A program made the translations under genes and the position numbers. From assembly GCA_032622095.1 (NCBI GenBank), contig CP136068.1, positions 55,856,928-55,920,927 on the forward strand: a stretch of DNA of 64,000 bases. Direction: 5' to 3'. The first letter of the stretch is position 1, and the number at the start of each line of letters is the position of its first letter. Source of the DNA: Siphonodentalium dalli (taxonomy: Eukaryota > Mollusca > Scaphopoda > Gadilida > Siphonodentaliidae). Positions 53,400-64,000 of the stretch are shown one piece after another. The notes under the pieces were generated by a model. It ran no database searches and had not been told where the DNA came from. It worked only from the letters and a program-made list of their open reading frames with translations.

Positions 53400-53960
53400 T
53401 TGTGCTTTCTCGTTTGTTCTTAACGCTTACGTGCTGTGATACCGTTGTACATTTAAAATACGAGCGATAACAATAACAAGCAATTCAATTTCAAATTTCG
53501 CAAACAAGAGAGCGCCACCATTTTGTAACGAAATTACGTCATCATTTCCAACGTTGCCATGGCCTGCCAGGTGACGTAATATTCTAACTGTAACGGTACG
53601 GAATCTGGCGAGGTTTGCCGAATGCTAGGCGCCCGCGTCAGCTAAATCCACATTAAGCATTTAATTTTGAATAAGGTTAATTTTGTTTTTTCAAATTTAA
53701 TAGTATTGCTATAGGGAGGCTGATCGAAGAAGAAACATAAATTCGTTTTATTAATTTGTCAATCCTATTCCAACATGGCGGCCACCATAGTAGTCCCGTC
53801 GCTGGCTCAGTCCACTCCGCTTACTACTCCGTAACGTTACGCTCCCGACAGACATGGTGGTACTGACTAGTCTCTCATGCTGGGAACGTTACGCCTTAGC
53901 GTAGTGAAGGCATAGAGCTAGCGTCTGGTCTACCACCATAGGGGCCCATAGGTCTGAATC
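53400..53960. promoter_or_regulatory. promoter-like region with CRE pair and ATGGCGGC
   Basis: Two CRE-like sites face each other (ttacgtca at 53534-53541 and tgacgtaa at 53572-53579). CpG frequency is higher than nearby. 'caacatggcggccacc' at 53771-53786 resembles a YY1 initiator and also a start context: the frame from 53775 reads MAATIVVPSLAQSTPLTTP and stops at 53834. It could be the 5' end of a plus-strand gene whose later exons I cannot recognise, or part of a repeat. Confidence 0.35.
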
Positions 53961-54208
53961 GCCCGGATGTAAAAAAAAAATTCATGTTGATGGGGTATAG
54001 AAATTACTGACGTCACAAATATACTTGCTTCGCTTATGTTACCGTAAAACAACCCTTTGGGTTGTGATTATATTACATACGAGTGTATTTATTGTTGTCC
54101 ATGTTGTTAAATCAAATACAAATCTATAAAAAAAACAACCCAGTTTCGTTAAACAAACATCTCATAATCCTCTCACACCTTCTAATTAGCCACTGATTAC
54201 CGCTAATT
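53961..54208. other. short non-coding stretch
   Basis: Nothing supported. Confidence 0.4.
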
Positions 54209-54290
54209 GATTTTTGGGGGCGGGTTGTCCGGGGCGGGTTGTCTCAGAGTGAAAGGGGACGGGTTGTCTCGGGGGCGGGTAGTCACGGAC
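54209..54290 (+). repeat. GGGCGGGTTGTC minisatellite
   Basis: Four degenerate units of 'gggcgggttgtc' spaced 15-25 bp apart. G-runs make it a possible quadruplex former. Confidence 0.7.
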
Positions 54291-54457
54291 CCTGTCCCTG
54301 GTACTTCCAAACTCCATGCAGGGTTAACATCCCTTGGTGACTCGGTAAGACTGATGCGCTCTGGTAGAGATTGCGGTACTTCGTGTACAGATAGATATAT
54401 ATAATTTATTCAATGACTCGTAAGCAGAGATGTGACTAGAGGCCGGGTCTCCGTTTG

Positions 54458-54590
54458 GGGGGGGGGGGGGGGGGTCCACCTTGGGAAATTCCAATCCAAC
54501 TGCACCCCCCTCCCTTGAATCAGAATTCAGACCAAACACAAGTTTTGTATAATTCCATTTGCACCCCCCCCCCCCCCCCCCCCGTTGCAC
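54458..54590. repeat. G-run and C-run with shared flanks
   Basis: G-homopolymer (54458-54474) and C-homopolymer (~54566-54583). 'gcacccccctc' and 'gcaccccccc' are each preceded by a similar 'aattccaa/aattccatt' module, suggesting a local duplication. Confidence 0.6.
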
Positions 54591-54729
54591 CTCGGTGCTC
54601 AGGCCTAATATCCTATATATTCATAAACCATGGTTCTATATATATTCCCGGTATGAGAACATTCAGATATTTTAACCTGAAAAATTGCATAAATCATAAC
54701 ATCTAGTGGTCTAACTCCAGACAAATGCA

Positions 54730-54990
54730 CACGGCTACGGGCAAGAGACCAGGGCACACCGGGCTGACCATGGTTGTTCGGTCCGGTCTGAGAAAAGTTT
54801 GAAAACTATACAAGAAAATCGCAAATCCTAGCATCTAGACTGGCCTCAACTGAAGTTTTCCCATAGTGTTGGAAATTTCCAACCTCATACTCCCCCTCAG
54901 GTTGGAAATTTCTCCAACTGATGACCATTTTAGTCCACAAGTTTGACCAAATGTAGTCAAATATTGTTTTGCTAAACTAATTAGCAGTTT
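54730..54990 (+). repeat. dispersed repeat with 'cacaccgggc' and 'tttccaac', copy 2
   Basis: Same module order as 56095-56345: 'caccgggctgaccatggtt', 'aagaaaatcgcaaatcc', 'catctagactggcct', 'gttggaaatttccaacc', 'caactgatgacca'. Confidence 0.75.
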
Positions 54991-56094
54991 TGTATTGGCC
55001 ATGGGGCAATGACGGGAGATTTTATGTTTTAAGTTTTATGAATTATGTGGACATATTTTTTAATAATATATTGGATGAATAAATTAAATTAAATGAAGCT
55101 ATTACTTTTATGATGTTTTGTTGGAGATTATTTATATGTTTTATGAGTGAATATTTTACAAGAATAAATTACTTTTATTATTACTTTTGTTAATACTTTT
55201 ATGATGTTTTGTCATCATATAGTTTGTTTGACATATTTTATGAGATTATTTTAGGTTTATGATAAAGCAAGTTTATTGTGAATATATTGAAGTTATTACT
55301 TACAAATTACGTGGTAAATCCAAATATCACGTTCGAACACTATAAGGAATTATGATTAATGAAGATTCAATGAGAAAACGAATAAAATTTTTGACAGTTG
55401 TTCACACTCTGTTCACGTTGGCACCAAGTGTTTGTATAACAGTCGGTAGAATATACAGAGTCGTCTTTCTTATGCTGATATGATCTCAGTGAGAACTATT
55501 CGATGTTTGTTTAGATAAGTTTGCTGAGTGCTTTTCAGTTAGAACTGATCAGTTGTTTGTTTTACCGCATCAGATCTAACGACTTTTAGACTACGAAGAT
55601 CAGCGACCTATGGGCAAAATACAGAGAAGAGGACATCAGAACATCGGAATTCCTACAAGAAGTGACCAAGATCTACATAATCGGCAAGGCAAAGAAATAA
55701 GAAGACAACAAGACAACAAGACAAGACTATTAGTTTATTTTGTATGTTTCAAATAAAGAATGCCGGTTATAAATGTATTTTAAATTGTTTTGTTTGTATT
55801 TCTGTTACACCTTATGTTATATCAGCTTGTGCATGTAAATATGTTTCATCCATTCTAATATAAGTCTAATAAAATATGTCATTACTAAAAATGAGTTAAT
55901 CAAGACCCAACAAACAATCCCTCTAATTAGTTGTTATTGTTACAACAAAGAATAAGTGCGCACACAAGCTTAGTCCCACATAAGCCGTAATCCCTCCTCT
56001 AATTAGTTGGATCAATCGACTGGCCGAATCTTCGCTGCGGAATCCTCCCTCCGCCGAAAAATACATGGCCGAAACTTCCCTCCGCCGAATCTTC
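54991..56094. other. AT-rich intergenic stretch
   Basis: 'acttttatgatgttttgt' occurs twice (near 55103 and 55195). A segment around 55400-55780 ends in 'tcaaataaagaatgcc' and has some look of a retroelement terminal region, but no matching second copy is in the window. 56030-56095 has 'ccgaatcttcc' repeats related to 45140-45235. Confidence 0.4.
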
Positions 56095-56580
56095 CCGTTC
56101 CCCGTACACCGGGCCGACCATGGTTCGGCCCGGTGTGCGAAAATTTTTAAATCTGAACAAGAAAGTCGCAAAATCCCCTAACATCTAGACTAGCCTTGCA
56201 AGCCTTCCTACTGTTGGAAATTTCAAACCCTACACCCCCACTTAGGTTGGAAAATTTCCAACTGATGACAATTCCAATGACAATGTTGACCAAATGTATG
56301 ACAATATTGTTTTCTTAAAATAACTAGAAGTTTTTGACTGGCCACGGGAGGGACCAGGACACAAGGTTTCCAAGTGTTGGAAATTTCCAACCTGTCACAC
56401 CCCCTAAGGTTGGAAAATTTCCAACTGATGACCATTTCTGTCAAAATTTTTGACCAAATATAGGAACATATGCAAATATTGGTCCAAAAACAATAAATTG
56501 TTCTATAAGAACATTTTCAACCTATTGTTGGTGTGAAATTTCCAACTAATGTTTTGGCCCCTGTCGCCACGTCTCTGCAC
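56095..56580 (+). repeat. dispersed repeat with perfect hairpin, copy 3
   Basis: acaccgggccga (56105 on) and its reverse complement tcggcccggtgt flank ccatggt, a perfect 12-bp GC-rich stem. It is followed by two 'aaatttccaac...ggttggaaa' modules (56213-56300 and 56382-56450) and 'cccctgtcgccacgtct'. Confidence 0.75.
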
Positions 56581-57379
56581 AGAACCCACAGACTTTCCTG
56601 AGGATCAAATATACAACTTGCTTTTCACTCCTTACACCTAGGTCACTGTGTAGGAACTGCATGTTACATCGGAAGTCGTCTATCGCCGGTACTGTGATGG
56701 TTCTTGCCTGACTTGTCAGTTACGGTTCCTTCTGATTGAAAATAATCATTTTTGTGACAAAATCACGCATAATTATAGATATCTTGAATATATTACACTT
56801 TCATGAATGAACAGAGGCTGCAGAAGTGCCGTGTTATCGAAACCTGAACTATAGACCACAATTAACTCGGTTATATTAGCGAGTTAACGCGTTTATCAAC
56901 ATGTTATTTGAGTTTATCAACATGTTATCACTGAAAATCAAGCCACGTGGACGCAATTTCTTTGTTTTTCGTGGCGTATAAAATATGAAACACATTCTGA
57001 AGACAAACACTGATATAAAGTATACCCGTGTTATATTCTTCTGTAAAATAGCTGAGAAAGTATCCCGATAGGGGTTGATAATTGGGAGCTGTGGCCTCGT
57101 AATCAACACTGATGCGTGTTACGGTTCTATTTCAAACCAAGCATGGCTGTGACAGTTCTGTATATACATGAGATTTATTCGAACGATTTCTGCACTTTGG
57201 TCCGAAAATCGTCTTGTGTATCTGACATTTTAAACCAGATAGTGATTGTAGCTTATGTAATTTGCATAACAGAACAGGTATATTAAGAAATAACACAATA
57301 AATACCTAATACGGGAGATTAAGTGATATTAATCGGCAGAAATAAAATATTGAAAGTCCCGATGAGTAGGATGTGACAT
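56581..57379. other. intergenic stretch without recognised features
   Basis: Nothing supported. Confidence 0.4.
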
Positions 57380-57600
57380 TGACCTTCAAACTGGTAAATT
57401 CAAGGTCAAATTGGGTAAAACTGGCGGATTTCTGTACTTTTGTCCGGGGAGTGTTTTGGACATTTCTGTACTGTTGTCCGTGAGTGTTTTGGACGGGTCA
57501 AATCATGACCACGACCGGACCTTGACCTACAAAATTGTCAATTCAAGGTCAAATCGGGTAAATTAACTTGCTGATTTCGACGAAATTTGGTACAAATGCT
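57380..57600 (-). repeat. inverted fragment of the 130-bp repeat family
   Basis: 'ttgtccggggagtgttttgg', 'gaccttgacctacaaaattg' and 'gatttcgacgaaatttgg' are reverse-complement matches to the 4140-4795 array. Confidence 0.8.
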
Positions 57601-57894
57601 TGAAATGCAGCACAAGTGTCTCGGAACCTGTTGCAATTGCTTTTTCGAACAAAGCCATGGGACGAATGCCGCCAGCGGCGGGCTAACCTGCTAGTCTCTC
57701 TACTATATATTTTGAGAACTCCGTATGTATATATATAAATATATGTGTCCTCTATAGACTCTAAAACGGCTGGCTCGATTGAGTTCAAACTTCCCATCTA
57801 AGGGTAAAAAACCACGAGAATCGTCGTCTCGGCGTTTTGGAGCAGCTCAGACCACCCGTTCTCCACTCTCAGTCACAAAAACGGCACTGCGGTG

Positions 57895-59760
57895 GTTAAT
57901 CAAGTGATAATTTAATGAGCCTCCTCGCTCTGTGAACCTCTTGAATTCTATTTTAGAACATTTACCGAAAACAATTACTACCCACACCAGTGGAAGCGTT
58001 CACATGTTACACCTATATTTAAGAGTGGTGATCCCGGTCTTATATCAAATTACCGACCAATTTCTCTACTAAGCTGCGTCTCAAAGGTCTATGAAAAATG
58101 TATTTATAAATATCTATGGGAATTTCTTGATGAAAACAAACTCCTATCATTTTATCAAGCTGGTTTCATGCGCAACGATTCAACCGTTTTTCAACTTACC
58201 GAAATATATGTCGATCATTAGACGACGGAAAAGAGGTCCGGTGTATATTCTGTGACATAAGTAAAGCATTCGATAAAGTCTGGCACCGTGGCCTCTTGAA
58301 CAAACTGACAAAAATTGGTATAAGAGGAAACTTGTATAACTTGATGAAATCGTATCTAGAATGTAGACAACAACAGGTTGTCATAGACGGCACACGTTCG
58401 GAACTACAAGATGTAACAGCAGGTGTGCCGCAATGCTCTGTATTAGGCCCACTTCTGTTTTTAATTTATATTAATGATATAACCGAAAATATGCTGATGA
58501 CACTTCTCTATTTCTTACCATCGAAGACCCCACCATGGCCGCAAAACTAATCTACGATGACCTCGAAACTCTCATGTGTTGGGCATCAGAATGGCTTGTA
58601 AAATTCAATCCCCTGAAAACGGAATCTCTCTTAATCTCCAGGAAAGAAACACCAGTATATCATCCACATTTGACCATGGGAACCGCGACAATTGTTGAGG
58701 TTGACAGCCATAAACATCTGGGACTTACTTTCGACAACATGGGCTCTTGGGGTATCCACATCAGATCTATGCTTGACAAAGCATGGAGTCGAGTAAATCT
58801 AGTACGTAAAAACAGATACAAGCTAAGCAGAGTAACGCTTGAAAAAATACATTATACATTTATCCGACCAATACTGGAATATGCCTCCCCTGTTTGGGAT
58901 AACTGCCCTGATTATCGTAGTGATGACATTGAAAAGGTTCAGTATGAAATGGCCCGAATAGTAACAGGTGCAACCATCAGTACGAGTAACGCGTGCCTTT
59001 TGTCAGAGACTGGCTGGGAACTCCTCTCTTCACGCCGTAGAAAACACAAGCTATGCCAATTTTTTAAAATGATACGAGGAACTGCTCCATCAATTTTAAG
59101 AAATTATGTACGACCAATTCAGGCAAATAATTCCAGATATAACTTAAGATTTGAACATATAAGACTACCCTCGAATATTAATTATGACTATTATATGGAT
59201 TCTTTCTTACCATCTGCAATTACCGAATGGAACAAACTGTCAGAAACTACAAAGAGCAGCAGTACAATCGAAGACTTAAAAAAGGAACTGAACAGTGACA
59301 ATATACGTCCACCTGCCTATTTTTATCATAGTAAATGTCGTAAATCTCATATCCTCCATACCCGGTTAAGATTGAACTGCAGCCACCGGTGGCCTAAGTG
59401 GTGACCTGACAGATAACCATGTAAAAATTTCCCCCTTCTGTCTATGTGGGGAATTTGAGACAACTTACCACTATCTCTTTGAATGTACATTTTATCAAGA
59501 GCCCAGAAGAGAACTATATGACTCCCTACCAAATGTTTGCCTTATCTGAGAATACACTAATGCGGGGGTCAAGAGAGCGTAGTCTTCGCGAAAACAAACA
59601 AATATTTAATGCAGTACAGACATATATTATGAGAACAAAAAGATTTCCATGATCTGTATGGGTAACAAATTGCTTTGGATTCCGGCCGCGTTATGCGGCA
59701 GCACGATGTTCTCCATTATATATTTAGTACTAAATGTCTTCCGATAACGATTATTTTGTA
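57895..59760 (+). mobile_element. Jockey/CR1-like LINE fragment
   Basis: The reverse transcriptase is readable over three frames: NYRPISLLSCVSKVYEKCIY (near 58049), a frame change near 58217, then FCDISKAFDKVWHRGLLNKL and AGVPQCSVLGPLLFLIYIND (usual Gly replaced by Cys in VPQG). A second frame change lies near 58493, just before the catalytic YADDTSLFL box. The thumb and C-terminal region follow in 58535-59404, then a further frame change near 59400. A zinc-knuckle (FCLCGEFETTYHYLFEC) and the end KRFP at 59652 follow. The endonuclease and ORF1 are absent. At least three frameshifts make it inactive. Confidence 0.9.
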
Positions 59761-59984
59761 AGTTACTTTACTTGTCACTATCCTGTATATACGTGAAATG
59801 ATTCTACATGAAGAATGCAGCGATATTCACAGTGAACCCCATTGAAATAGGAATTGGCCATTGCGATTGACCCCCTCCCATGGAGCCTGACGCATGCATA
59901 TTACTACGAGCATAATTTTCATCACGCAGCAACTAAATTATTGAAAACTCTGTCCCCTCTACTTTCTCACTCTCCCTCTCAGCC

Positions 59985-60275
59985 TCCTGCTATCCCTAAC
60001 ACTATCTTCCCGCTGTGTCCATCCAACTTAAACTTAGTTACTTCTCCTTTAAAAAATATTATTTCTATTATTTCCCGTCTGATCGATACCCCTCCCTCAC
60101 TTATTGGGGAAGGGGCATGTCGCCAAAGAGGAGAAGACTTCATATAAGCCCTCGGGCTTGTTGTCTGATCCTCATTTCCATACATTATCTCTTATATGTT
60201 GTATATTTATGTCATTTGTGTATTATGTGTATTATGTTTGGATTTGGAAATAAAAATATGTTTACACTAATTTAA
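59985..60275 (+). repeat. retroelement-like 3' tail, copy 2
   Basis: 'ctcacttattggggaagggg', 'catataagccctcgggctt', then 'ggatttggaaataaaaatat' and 'tttacactaa', matching 906-1205 in order. Confidence 0.55.
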
Positions 60276-61545
60276 TGAGCGTTTGTTTTTGACGCATCGC
60301 TATAAAAGAGTGTTTGTTTACAATTCAACGCAACAGAGATATACGGGAACAGACGCAGTTGATTTACAATTCTTTGTGAATAGCTAGACTGCCATTCGTT
60401 CCGAGTTGTTTTAGATCAAACAATATTCTCTGTCGCACTCATATTTCGTCATGAACGAATCCACTGTAATCGACCTATTTTTTAGAACGCAACACATGAT
60501 ACCAAACAAAATTACGTCGCGTTGGTGAGGGGGTTCACGGCGGGGTTAATTGACTGTCCGCTCTTTGCGGGGACTATTGACCATCTTGCAATGGTGGACA
60601 ACCTCTGTCAGGGGCTGCTCAATGGCCACGGGCAGGTTAAAAAAAATCATACTTCTTTTAGGGACGGGTATCATTATTTCTCTTGATTAAAAAGTATGTC
60701 GTTCCTAGGAACGGGGAATTTTAGGACGGGTACCATGGATTAACTCATTGAAAAACAAAGAATGCGTTGCAAGGGGGGGGGGGGGGGGGGGGATTTAATC
60801 GGGTCAATTTTTCCGCCAGAAAAAGGCACAATTACTTCATTGAAAAAAAGAAAAAAAAACATTAAATATTAAATGTCATGTTTCTGACCAACCACGCCAA
60901 TAATAATATCATAATCTTGCCTGCCTGTATAGATACCAATGGTAATAGAAATCTACTCTCATGAGATTTTATATTCATTTAATTAATACAGGGCCATTAT
61001 TGAAATATCCAGGTGGGACAATGTTTCGATGCCAGCACCAACATATTTCTTCCTCGAAAGTCCCGCCTAAGGGACATTTACGCATGTTCGTCGCCCAGAC
61101 ATGAACATATCTTATTAAATCACGTTCAACTGAATCATTGATATGTTATGGGTGACCGGGGGATATGCTTGGTGGGGTGGGGCTTGGACAGGGAGGGGTG
61201 CTTAATTGTTGTATGCCCCAAACTTTGGTCAAATGTTTCAACAGTTACACAATTCATACCTTACACTAGATTGGTTGGAAATTTCACACCAACAATATGT
61301 TGAAATTGTTCCCTTAGTTTGATTTTACAACAACGACTGAGGGAAGTCACTCCTTATGTACATACACACATTGTAATAATAATGTGTTCGCTTAGAAGTT
61401 GGAACAAACCCTGAGTGATTGCCGGTCAGATTATCCCGAACAGCAGAACAAGATTAGTGCGATAAAGAAATAACGAATTCTAGCACCCAACATATATAAT
61501 CAGCATCCAGCAAGCGGATGCCCAACATAAACTTCATAAATTGCG
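60276..61545. other. intergenic stretch with a G-run
   Basis: G-homopolymer at ~60774-60792; a 'ttggaaatttcacacc' fragment of the tttccaac repeat at 61195-61320. No gene recognised. Confidence 0.45.
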
Positions 61546-61547
61546 TA

Positions 61548-62210
61548 CCTTACTCGTATTTAAATTCGCGCAGAACTATTTTTCGCGCAGCCGTCGGTGC
61601 GCGAATTTAAAAATGAGCGAAAAATAGTACGACTATGACAATATACACAGGGAAAACAAGAGAGTTATGTTGACGAGTTACATACAATATGAAAATTTGG
61701 ACACTGAATTGACAATTACGCCTATACATTTATAGGCCTATATGTTTACATTCTATCAAGCAAATATAAAAAAATTAAAGCCAATGCCAAGCGACGTACG
61801 ATGTTGAAATTCTTGTAAGATATACACACATTCTAGGAGTCATTTGCATGAAAGCACGTCGCCCCTACTCTGTAATGACACCGCATATATACACCATGAG
61901 TAAGTTATATCTTCACAACCCGCAGCCGAGTATTGATTTTTCTGAAGTCAGTTGCCTTCGCGGTTGTGGTTCTCTGTTTTCGAGTTCATTCCAGTTCATA
62001 ACTATTTCAAATCAGCACAATTATTTGGAGCATCCATCATCTCAACATATTGATGATGTAGTTATGTTTTACACGATGTAAATCCACTGTGATCGTGTTC
62101 AATATACACACGTATCTTCAGAAAAGACAGAGAACTGAAACTGTCATCAGATCCAAGACTTTTACGAAAATATTTTTGTCAATTTTGAGCGAATTTAAAT
62201 ACGAGTAAGG
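61548..62210. mobile_element. TA-flanked MITE, Tc1/mariner-like
   Basis: A perfect 22-bp inverted terminus (begins CCTTACTCGTATTTAAATTC) is at both ends; TA lies directly outside each (61546-61547 and 62211-62212). Near the left end a second inverted pair ('actatttttcgcgc' and 'gcgaaaaatagt', 61568-61630) makes a nested hairpin. No transposase; a TA duplication fits Tc1/mariner. Confidence 0.75.
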
Positions 62211-62212
62211 TA

Positions 62213-63059
62213 ATCGGAACAATGTATGGGTGTCAACGAACTTCTAACGTCTTATTTTTTGCTGATTAAAATGCGTCTACGAAAATATAGACAACACAAA
62301 TACAAGACAGATAACACTATATGTCTATGATCACGCTTTCCGAAGTCAAGCGCTATGCAATTACACTATAGTTAACCGGATATTGATGCATGGCAATGTT
62401 GGGTCTGCAAAACGCGTTATTGTTCAAACTAGCTGGCGGCTTGGTGAATTTTGATAGGCGTAACACATGTTATTGAATAACCACGGGAAGGCAGTGTAAT
62501 TCATAGAAATTGGTGAAAATGGTGCAAATTTCAACTCAGTTAATGCATATTTTATTGTGTTTATCTTTTGGTTAATTTCACGACATGGTCAGTTTGAACC
62601 ATTATCTTGCTAAATATTAGCCGTAGTAGTATCCGTATAAAACCGATTAAATGGGGAGAAAACCGACTCGCTCAGGAGAGAACCCAAACAAATATCAAAA
62701 TTCGCGGTTTTCGTCGTTGTTATGACACACACAATGGAATGTTCGTTATTATTACGATCGTTTGGGCCACCGATAGTGACGGGGATGGAAAAATTATTCG
62801 AATATCAGCCAGATGGCTCCAAAATTGTGTTTTAACTGTCAAAAATTCGCGAAAATGTATAACTTCAATCATAAGGAACGGTCACAAATCAGTCAAGAAC
62901 CACCACAAACCGGCGATAGAATGACTTCCGATGTAACAGTTACTACACAGTAGTCTGCGTTACGTGAATATGTATTGAGAAATAACCTCATTAGTCATAG
63001 GTAATGACATTAAACCCCCCCAAGGAATTCCGAAAAAAAATCACATTTATTGTTTTAAT
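62213..63059. other. intergenic stretch
   Basis: An open frame at 62607-62924 has no recognisable protein features. No repeat was identified. Confidence 0.4.
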
Positions 63060-63225
63060 GTTTTAAAATATTTCCTTCATAAAAAGAGTCTTCCTGATAA
63101 AGAACCCTCTCAATACTTTAGAATATAGAATTGACTTTTAAAATAACAAAAACCTTTGGCATAGACTACCTTCAGAATAGCGAATAGAGAACCTTCATAA
63201 TAGTGAACCTTGGGAATAGACATGT
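63060..63225 (-). repeat. 'cgctattccc' repeat, inverted copy
   Basis: Reverse-complement match to 49960-50130: 'atttccttcataaaaagagt', 'agaaccctctcaatacttta', 'ttcagaatagcgaat'. Confidence 0.8.
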
Positions 63226-63235
63226 CCGCAATAAT

Positions 63236-64000
63236 TATGATCCCATTTACATCTGTCAACTTGGTACCATCAACACCAAATATGATCCCATTTACCTAGG
63301 GATCATCAGCACCAAATATGATCCCATTTACCTTGGGATCATCAACACCAAATATCATCCCATTTACCTAGGGACCATCAGCACCAAATATGATCCCATT
63401 TACCTTGGGATCATCAACACCAAATATGATCCCATTTACCTTGGGATCATCAACACCAAATATGATCCCACTTACCTAGGGACCATCAGCACCAAATATG
63501 ATCCCATTTACCTTGGGATCAACACCATATATGATCCCATTTACCTAGAGATCATCAACACCAAATATGATCCCATTTACCTTGGGATCATCAACACCAA
63601 ATATGATCTCATTTACCTTGGGATCATCAGCACCAAATATGATCCCATTTACCTTGGGATCAACACCATATATGATCCCATTTACCCAGAGATCATCAGC
63701 ACCAAATATGATCCCATTTACCTTGGGATCATCAACACCAAATATCACCCCATTTACCTTGGGATCATCAACACCAAATATGGTCCCATTTACCTCGGGA
63801 TCATCAGCACCAAATGTGATCCCATTTACCTTGGGATCATCAACCCCAAATATCACCCCATTTACCAGTCACCTAGGGACCATCAACACAAAATATGATC
63901 CCATTTACCTTGGGATCATCAACACCAAATATGATCCTATTTACCAGTCACCCAGGGATCATCAACACCAAATATGATCCCATTTACCAGTCACCCAGGG
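63236..64000 (+). repeat. 36-bp minisatellite running off the right edge
   Basis: About 20 units of 36 bp ('atgatcccatttaccttggg' + 'atcatcaacaccaaat'), with 33-bp variants and a few with an extra 'cagtcaccc' piece. Because 36 is a multiple of three and the unit lacks stops, frames stay open in more than one register on both strands (for example a 12-residue IYLGIINTKYDP period). No ATG with a gene-like context is seen. Confidence 0.92.

Noticed and set aside
55400-55830. Solo retroelement LTR
   Set aside because: Some features (aataaa, pyrimidine-rich end) but no second copy, no clear TG...CA ends and no duplication.
63203-63898. 231-residue repeat protein
   Set aside because: The open frame follows from a stop-free 36-bp unit; other frames are open too and no gene-like start is seen.

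Overview
The window is eukaryotic, AT-rich and almost wholly non-coding. It holds one recognisable host gene, two broken non-LTR retrotransposons and many dispersed or tandem repeats. Three repeat families carry signatures I associate with molluscan genomes: 'gggcaataactct ... cttgacctgtatttt ... atcatccggaaa', 'ctggttgacatctgtgccaa ... ggaatacagactcgg', and 'aaaatccaagatggc ... gaccccaaaatgactcg'. The window is therefore most likely from a mollusc or other lophotrochozoan. That is inference; no species-level marker is visible.

Host gene: the sigma subunit of adaptor complex AP-3 (AP3S) lies on the minus strand across 12177-49593. It has six coding exons: 49525-49593, 41593-41684, 40710-40821, 30501-30572, 18523-18630 and 12177-12302. 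All five introns are GT-AG, and the exons join into one uninterrupted 192-residue protein with the family's expected length and sequence. Its introns (7.8, 0.8, 10.1, 11.9 and 6.2 kb) hold most of the repeats.

The most unusual feature is in intron 4. A 70/78-bp tandem array at 20071-22540, with one more unit at 18631-18710, is built from the 3' splice site and first ~40 nt of AP3S exon 5. About 36 extra branch-point/polypyrimidine/AG/exon-start cassettes therefore lie upstream of the real exon. Intron 2 independently begins with a ~49-bp copy of the end of exon 2, and that copy supplies the present 5' splice site.

Left of the gene (1-12176): a long-inverted-repeat element (about 1715-4080); a 130-bp tandem repeat (4140-4795); a 3.03-kb Polinton-type short element (4893-7924) with ~1.16-kb terminal inverted repeats, 5'-AGT termini and a perfect 6-bp target-site duplication (cccagc); a 174-bp repeat cluster; and a 169-bp tandem array.

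Inside the introns: a clean non-autonomous hAT-like element with an 8-bp duplication (12509-13687), a second CAGGG-ended inverted-repeat element (46712-48034), a LINE fragment (about 32085-33800), several hairpin or palindromic MITE-like elements, minisatellites, and a promoter-like motif cluster (25576-25770).

Right of the gene (49594-64000): a TTAA-flanked MITE (51008-51445), a region with CRE-like sites and a start-like ATGGCGGC (53400-53960), a pair of related repeats carrying a strong hairpin (54730-54990 and 56095-56345), a Jockey/CR1-like LINE fragment (about 57895-59760), a TA-flanked MITE (61548-62210), and a 36-bp minisatellite running off the right end.
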